A stretch of DNA of 35,282 bases, taken from Faecalibacterium sp. UBA1771. GTDB taxonomy: Bacteria; Bacillota; Clostridia; Oscillospirales; Ruminococcaceae. Positions within the stretch are counted from its first letter, which is position 1; each line of letters starts with the position of its first letter. A program made the position numbers and the translations under genes. The stretch lies in assembly GCA_002315315.1 (NCBI GenBank), contig DCGT01000011.1, positions 16,888-52,169 on the forward strand, in the 5' to 3' direction. Shown in pieces: positions 31,459 to 35,282 of this stretch. Under the pieces are notes generated by a model, which saw only the letters and a program-made list of their open reading frames with translations, ran no database searches and was not told the origin of the DNA.

Positions 31459-33207
31459 TTACTTGGCGTATTTATCACGCTTGACATAGGTTGTGTGCAG
31501 AATCTCGTGAGCCTTGTGGCTGCCGGGGTTTTCAAGATAACTGTCGTACAGCTCCTTGATAACGGGATTTTCATGGCTCTTGCGCAGAGTCATAGCCTCA
31601 TCCTCGCTGTAAAGAGCCTTGGCACGCAGAGAACGAAGGTCTACGGTGTTGTGGATATATCCCGGCTGACGGGGCTGTCCGCCGCCGTTTACGCAACCGC
31701 CGGGGCACGCCATAACCTCGATAAAGGTGTAATCCTTTTCGCCGCTCTTGACCATATCGAGAAGCTTGGAGGCATTTTCAAGTCCGCTGGTGACAGCGAC
31801 ACGAACGACTGTTCCGTCGAGGTCGTATTCGGCTTCCTTGATGCCCTCAATACCGCGAACGGCATGGAACTCGGGCTTGTCAAGGGTTTTACCGGTTGCT
31901 ATTTCATATACGGAGCGCAGGGCAGCTTCCATAACACCGCCGGTAGCTCCGAATATGTGTCCCGCACCGGAGGCAACGCCGAATACCGGGTCGAATTCCT
32001 CATCGGGGAGCTGTTCAAATACGATGCCGGCACGCTTGATCATTTCGGCAAGCTCACGGGTGGTGATGGAAACGTCGATGTCGGGATAGCCGGAAGCGTT
32101 CATATCATCACGGGAAATTTCAAACTTCTTGGCGGTGCAGGGCATTACGCTGACAACAAATATATTCTTCGGGTCAATTCCCGCCTTTTCGGCGTAATAT
32201 GTTTTGGTCATAGCGCCGAACATACCCTGCGGAGACTTGCAGGAGGAGAGATTGGGAATGAACTCGGGATAATAGTATTCGCAGAATTTAATCCAACCCG
32301 GCGAGCAAGAGGTGATCATCGGGAGCTTTCCGCCGTTCTTAATTCTGTCAAGAAGCTCGGTGCCTTCCTCAAGAATCGTGAGGTCGGCGGCGGTGTCAAC
32401 ATCGAATACCTTGTCAAATCCGAGTCTGCGGAGCGAAGCGGCGAGCTTGCCCTCGACATTGGTTCCTATAGGCATACCGAAGCATTCACCGAGCTGAGCA
32501 CGGACGGAGGGAGCGGGAGCGACGACAACGTGCTTTGTCTCATCGGCAAGAGCAGCCCATACCTTATCGGTGTCGTCCTTTTCACGCAGAGCGCCGGTCG
32601 GGCAGACCGAGATGCACTGACCGCAGTGAATGCAGGAGGTAGCGGCGAGAGGCATTTCAAAAGCAGAGGTGATGTTGGTCTTGTAGCCTCTGTTGTTGGC
32701 GCCGATGACGGCAACGTGCTGATTGGCTTTGCAAACGGCTACGCAGCGGCGGCAAAGAATGCACTTGGAGTTGTCGCGGATAAGATGAATGGCGGAATCG
32801 TCGATATCCGGCTCCATATCGCGGCGGCCGTACTTATACATATCGACCTCGTACTCCTTGCACAGTGACTGCAGCTCGCAATCGGTGCTGCGCTCGCAGG
32901 ACAGGCAATCGGTACGGTGGTTGCTCAGCATAAGCTCGAGCGTGCCTTTGCGGGATTCGCGAAGGGCGGGGGTGTTGGTCTGAATTTCCATGCCGTCGGT
33001 AACGGGGGTAACGCAGGCGGCCATATATCCGCGGGCACCCTTTACTTCAACAAGGCACATACGGCAGGCGCCGATGGCGTTGATGTCTTTAAGATAGCAC
33101 AGTGTCGGGATACGGATTCCGGCTTTGACCGATGCATCGAGGATGGTAGAATCGCTCGGTATTTCAACGGAAATTCCGTTTATCTTTACATTAACGGTAT
33201 CACTCAT
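31459..33207 (-). CDS. hydA: NADH-linked [FeFe]-hydrogenase catalytic subunit (HydA/HndD)
   Basis: 582 residues. Catalyses H2 evolution or uptake. Domains: N-terminal [2Fe-2S] ferredoxin fold with Cys37, Cys48, Cys51, Cys65; a His-Cys3 [4Fe-4S] site (NHRTDCLSCERSTDCELQ); two [4Fe-4S] clusters (CILCRRCVAVC, CIHCGQCISVCPTG); then the H-cluster domain with L1 TSCSPGWIKFCE, L2 MPCTAKKFE, L3 EVMACPGGCVNGGGQP, and the small-subunit tail. L1 has Ser where single-subunit enzymes have the second Cys, as known for multimeric, bifurcating HydABC/Hnd types. It follows the NuoF-like gene by 22 bases, supporting a trimeric or tetrameric NAD(P)H plus ferredoxin-coupled complex. ATG 33207 follows AAAGGATAGG. 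Confidence 0.95.
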   Translation of the reverse strand: MSDTVNVKINGISVEIPSDSTILDASVKAGIRIPTLCYLKDINAIGACRMCLVEVKGARGYMAACVTPVTDGMEIQTNTPALRESRKGTLELMLSNHRTDCLSCERSTDCELQSLCKEYEVDMYKYGRRDMEPDIDDSAIHLIRDNSKCILCRRCVAVCKANQHVAVIGANNRGYKTNITSAFEMPLAATSCIHCGQCISVCPTGALREKDDTDKVWAALADETKHVVVAPAPSVRAQLGECFGMPIGTNVEGKLAASLRRLGFDKVFDVDTAADLTILEEGTELLDRIKNGGKLPMITSCSPGWIKFCEYYYPEFIPNLSSCKSPQGMFGAMTKTYYAEKAGIDPKNIFVVSVMPCTAKKFEISRDDMNASGYPDIDVSITTRELAEMIKRAGIVFEQLPDEEFDPVFGVASGAGHIFGATGGVMEAALRSVYEIATGKTLDKPEFHAVRGIEGIKEAEYDLDGTVVRVAVTSGLENASKLLDMVKSGEKDYTFIEVMACPGGCVNGGGQPRQPGYIHNTVDLRSLRAKALYSEDEAMTLRKSHENPVIKELYDSYLENPGSHKAHEILHTTYVKRDKYAK

Positions 33208-33229
33208 TTGTTTTCCCTATCCTTTCCGC

Positions 33230-35017
33230 TTATTTCTTGGAGATTGCGCCGAAGCTGCAGTTTTCCATGCAGGCTCCGCACTTAATGCACTTGCTGCTGT
33301 CGATGACGTGCGGCTCTTTGACCGTACCGGAGATAGCACCGACCGGGCAGTTTCTGGCGCACTTGGTGCAGCCCTTACACTTGGCGGGGTCAATTACATA
33401 CTGAAGCAGATCCTTGCAGACGCCGGCGGGGCAACGCTTGTCTACTACGTGGGCGATATACTCGTCACGGAAATAACGAAGTGTGGAAATTACCGGGTTG
33501 GGAGCGGTCTGACCGAGGGCGCACAGAGAGTTCTTCTGAATGTGTCTGCACAGCTCCTCCATGCGGTCGATGTCCTCGAGCTCGGCATTGCCGGAGGTAA
33601 TCTTTTCGAGCATTTCATAAAGGCGCTTGGTACCGATACGGCACGGAGTGCACTTGCCGCAGGACTCGTCAACGGTGAAGCTGAGGAAGAACTTGGCTAT
33701 ATCGACCATACAGTTGTCCTCGTCCATTACGATAAGTCCGCCGGAACCCATCATCGAGCCGATGGAGGTCAGGTTGTCGTAGTCGATGGGAATATCGAGA
33801 TGCTCAGCGGGGATACATCCGCCGGAGGGACCGCCGGTCTGAGCTGCCTTAAACTTCTTGCCGTTGGGAACGCCGCCGCCGATTTCCTCGACGACCTCGC
33901 GAAGGGTGGTGCCCATCGGAACCTCGACGAGTCCGGTGTTTCGGATCTTTCCGCCGAGTGCGAAAACCTTTGTTCCCTTGCTCTTTTCGGTACCCATGGT
34001 GTTGAACCATTCCGGACCGTTGTTGATGATTTGCGGTATGTTAGCCCATGTTTCAACGTTGTTGAGGATTGTCGGCTTTTCCCACAGACCCTTAACTGCA
34101 GGGAACGGTGGACGGGGTCTCGGCTCGCCTCTCTTGCCCTCGATGGAGGTCATAAGAGCTGTTTCTTCGCCGCAGACGAAAGCGCCGGCGCCCAGCTTGA
34201 GGTCGATATCGAAATCAAATCCGGTATCAAAGATATTCTTACCGAGCATACCGTAGTCGCGAGCCTGATCAATAGCGATTCTAAGACGCTTAATGGCTAT
34301 GGGGTACTCGGCGCGTACATAGATGTAACCCTGATTGGAACCGATGGCATATCCGGCTATGGCCATAGCCTCGAGAACGACGTGCGGGTCGCCTTCGAGA
34401 ATGGAACGGTCCATAAATGCACCGGGGTCGCCCTCATCGGCGTTGCAGCAAACATATTTCTGGTCAGCCTCATTAGCGGCGGCAAACGCCCACTTACGGC
34501 CGGTCGGGAAGCCTGCGCCTCCTCTGCCGCGCAGACCGGAGGCGGTAATGGTGTCGATAACCTGCTGCGGGGTCATTTCTGTCAAAACCTTGCCCAGAGC
34601 GGTGTAGCCGTCAAAGGCAATGTATTCGTCGATATTTTCGGGGTTGATGCGTCCGCAGTTGCGAAGGGCTACACGCTTTTGCTTTCTGTAAAAATCGGTA
34701 TCCTCGAGACTCTTGACCTCTTCGCCGGTGGAGGTTTCGTTGTAAACGAGGCGGTCTACGACACGACCCTTGAGCAGATGCTCGTTGACGATTTCGGGCA
34801 CGTCATCGGGAGTGACGCGGCTGTAAAAGGTTCCTTCGGGATAGATAATAACGATAGGACCGAGGGCGCAGAGTCCGAAGCAGCCGGTACGAACGACGTT
34901 GACTTCGTTTTCAAGTCCGGCATCGACAATGCCCTTTGTAAAAGCGTCGGCCACCTTGTCACTGCCCGAAGAGGTGCAGCCGGTTCCGCCGCATATCATT
35001 ACATGGCTTCTGAACAT
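33230..35017 (-). CDS. hydB: NuoF-like NADH-binding subunit of the hydrogenase (HydB/HndC)
   Basis: 595 residues. An N-terminal thioredoxin-like [2Fe-2S] domain (MICGGTGCTSSGS ... RTGCFGLCALGP) precedes the NuoF core: FMN/NADH-binding GRGGAGFPTGRKW, CNADEGDPGAFMDRS, GAGAFVCGEETALM, the [4Fe-4S] ligands in CGKCTPCRIGTKR, and a C-terminal 2[4Fe-4S] ferredoxin domain (CKGCTKCARNCPVG, CIKCGACMENC). In known complexes it oxidises or reduces NAD(P)(H) and passes electrons to the hydrogenase subunit; HydB/HndC-type subunits carry the bifurcating flavin. AAAGGAGG precedes ATG 35017. Confidence 0.95.
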   Translation of the reverse strand: MFRSHVMICGGTGCTSSGSDKVADAFTKGIVDAGLENEVNVVRTGCFGLCALGPIVIIYPEGTFYSRVTPDDVPEIVNEHLLKGRVVDRLVYNETSTGEEVKSLEDTDFYRKQKRVALRNCGRINPENIDEYIAFDGYTALGKVLTEMTPQQVIDTITASGLRGRGGAGFPTGRKWAFAAANEADQKYVCCNADEGDPGAFMDRSILEGDPHVVLEAMAIAGYAIGSNQGYIYVRAEYPIAIKRLRIAIDQARDYGMLGKNIFDTGFDFDIDLKLGAGAFVCGEETALMTSIEGKRGEPRPRPPFPAVKGLWEKPTILNNVETWANIPQIINNGPEWFNTMGTEKSKGTKVFALGGKIRNTGLVEVPMGTTLREVVEEIGGGVPNGKKFKAAQTGGPSGGCIPAEHLDIPIDYDNLTSIGSMMGSGGLIVMDEDNCMVDIAKFFLSFTVDESCGKCTPCRIGTKRLYEMLEKITSGNAELEDIDRMEELCRHIQKNSLCALGQTAPNPVISTLRYFRDEYIAHVVDKRCPAGVCKDLLQYVIDPAKCKGCTKCARNCPVGAISGTVKEPHVIDSSKCIKCGACMENCSFGAISKK

Positions 35018-35032
35018 TTGTTAAATCCTCCT

Positions 35033-35282
35033 TTAACGACCGTAACCGTAGGTGTATTCGGCAACGGGATTTCCGCCGAGAATGTGTTCGCTGATAACTC
35101 TCTTGACCTTTTCGGCGTCCATCTTTACATAGGTGACCTTGTCCTTGCCGTTCTGGAAAATCTCTACGACCGGCTCATACTGGCAGATACCGATACAGCC
35201 TGTCTGGGATACGGTTACATTGTGGATTTCACGACGGGATACTTCGTCGGTAAAAGCGTTGAGAACGGGACGTGCGCCGGCG
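35033..35282 (-). CDS. [2Fe-2S] ferredoxin-like hydrogenase subunit, partial (HndB-like)
   Basis: Only the last 82 or so residues are in the window; the 5' part lies beyond the right edge. The visible protein includes VTVSQTGCIGICQYEPVVEI and VTYVKMDAEKVKRVISEHIL, the C-terminal half of the thioredoxin-like [2Fe-2S] ferredoxin domain found in HndB and at the N-terminus of NuoF-like subunits. The two cysteines seen (C-x3-C) would be half of the cluster ligands. It ends 15 bases before hydB, so it is in the same operon, as in hndABCD. A NuoE-like hndA gene is expected just outside. Confidence 0.85.
   Translation of the reverse strand, partial: AGARPVLNAFTDEVSRREIHNVTVSQTGCIGICQYEPVVEIFQNGKDKVTYVKMDAEKVKRVISEHILGGNPVAEYTYGYGR

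Noticed and set aside
31495..32868. 457-codon open frame on the plus strand opposite hydA
   Set aside because: It mirrors the codon structure of hydA, has no ribosome site or recognisable domain, and hydA is certain. The same applies to long antisense frames opposite the 5'-nucleotidase (5264-6175), glycogen phosphorylase (23118-24038) and the second GNAT gene (7332-8075).
31459..35282. Hydrogenase operon as a novel system
   Set aside because: Gene order and cluster motifs match known multimeric NAD(P)-dependent, bifurcating-type HydABC/Hnd complexes, including the Ser in L1; nothing new is visible.

Overview
The window looks like ordinary chromosome from a strictly anaerobic Clostridia-type Firmicute, most likely of the Oscillospirales/Ruminococcaceae. 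The signs are strong AGGAGG-type ribosome binding sites, sigma-A promoters with TATAAT -10 boxes, an NADH-linked [FeFe]-hydrogenase operon, luxS, a maf-DUF4321-dut-zapA block, a QueH-type queuosine enzyme, glycogen phosphorylase next to a GH13 amylase, and a TIGR01906 membrane protein. The assignment is inferred from gene families; no rRNA marker is present. I see no transposase, integrase, prophage, CRISPR array or canonical defence island.

Layout. 1-1.5 kb (+): GNAT acetyltransferase, a GyrI-like effector-binding protein that appears to start at an ATA codon, and luxS. 1.6-2.8 kb (-): a CPBP membrane protease and tRNA-Ser(GCT). 2.9-4.9 kb (+): two G3E/COG0523-type GTPase genes. The first has a His/Asp/Glu/Cys metal-binding insert. 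The second is a degenerate GTPase that seems fused to the C-terminal domain of TIGR03943/DUF1980 proteins. 5.0-7.1 kb (-): a secreted, membrane-anchored 5'-nucleotidase. 7.3-10.4 kb: a GNAT with a long structured leader, a zinc-ribbon membrane protein, an esterase-fold protein without its nucleophilic serine (-), and a Fur/PerR regulator. 10.5-13.5 kb: a lipoprotein (-) and a MATE exporter (+). 13.6-21.5 kb (-): zapA-dut-DUF4321-maf, then from its own promoter minD-like, mgsA-like, hisS, aspS and alr. 21.6-25.8 kb (+): glycogen phosphorylase and a GH13 glucosidase one base apart. 25.9-27.1 kb (-): queH and a TIGR01906 protein. 27.3-31.3 kb (+): a class A PBP and an NSS symporter. 31.5-35.3 kb (-): the NuoF-like and HydA subunits of a bifurcating-type hydrogenase, with the end of a ferredoxin-like subunit cut by the window edge.

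Functions that fit together: envelope growth and division (zapA, minD-like, alr, PBP1A), alpha-glucan use (glgP plus GH13), nucleotide and tRNA upkeep (dut, maf, hisS, aspS, queH, 5'-nucleotidase), metal handling (G3E pair, Fur), and fermentative hydrogen cycling (hnd/hyd operon).

The most unusual observations are the metal-GTPase pair with the DUF1980-like fusion, the methylglyoxal-synthase-like protein lacking two catalytic aspartates beside an orphan MinD, the serine-less esterase, the ATA start, and several unexplained RNA or DNA palindromes. All calls rest on reading the sequence; no database search was run.
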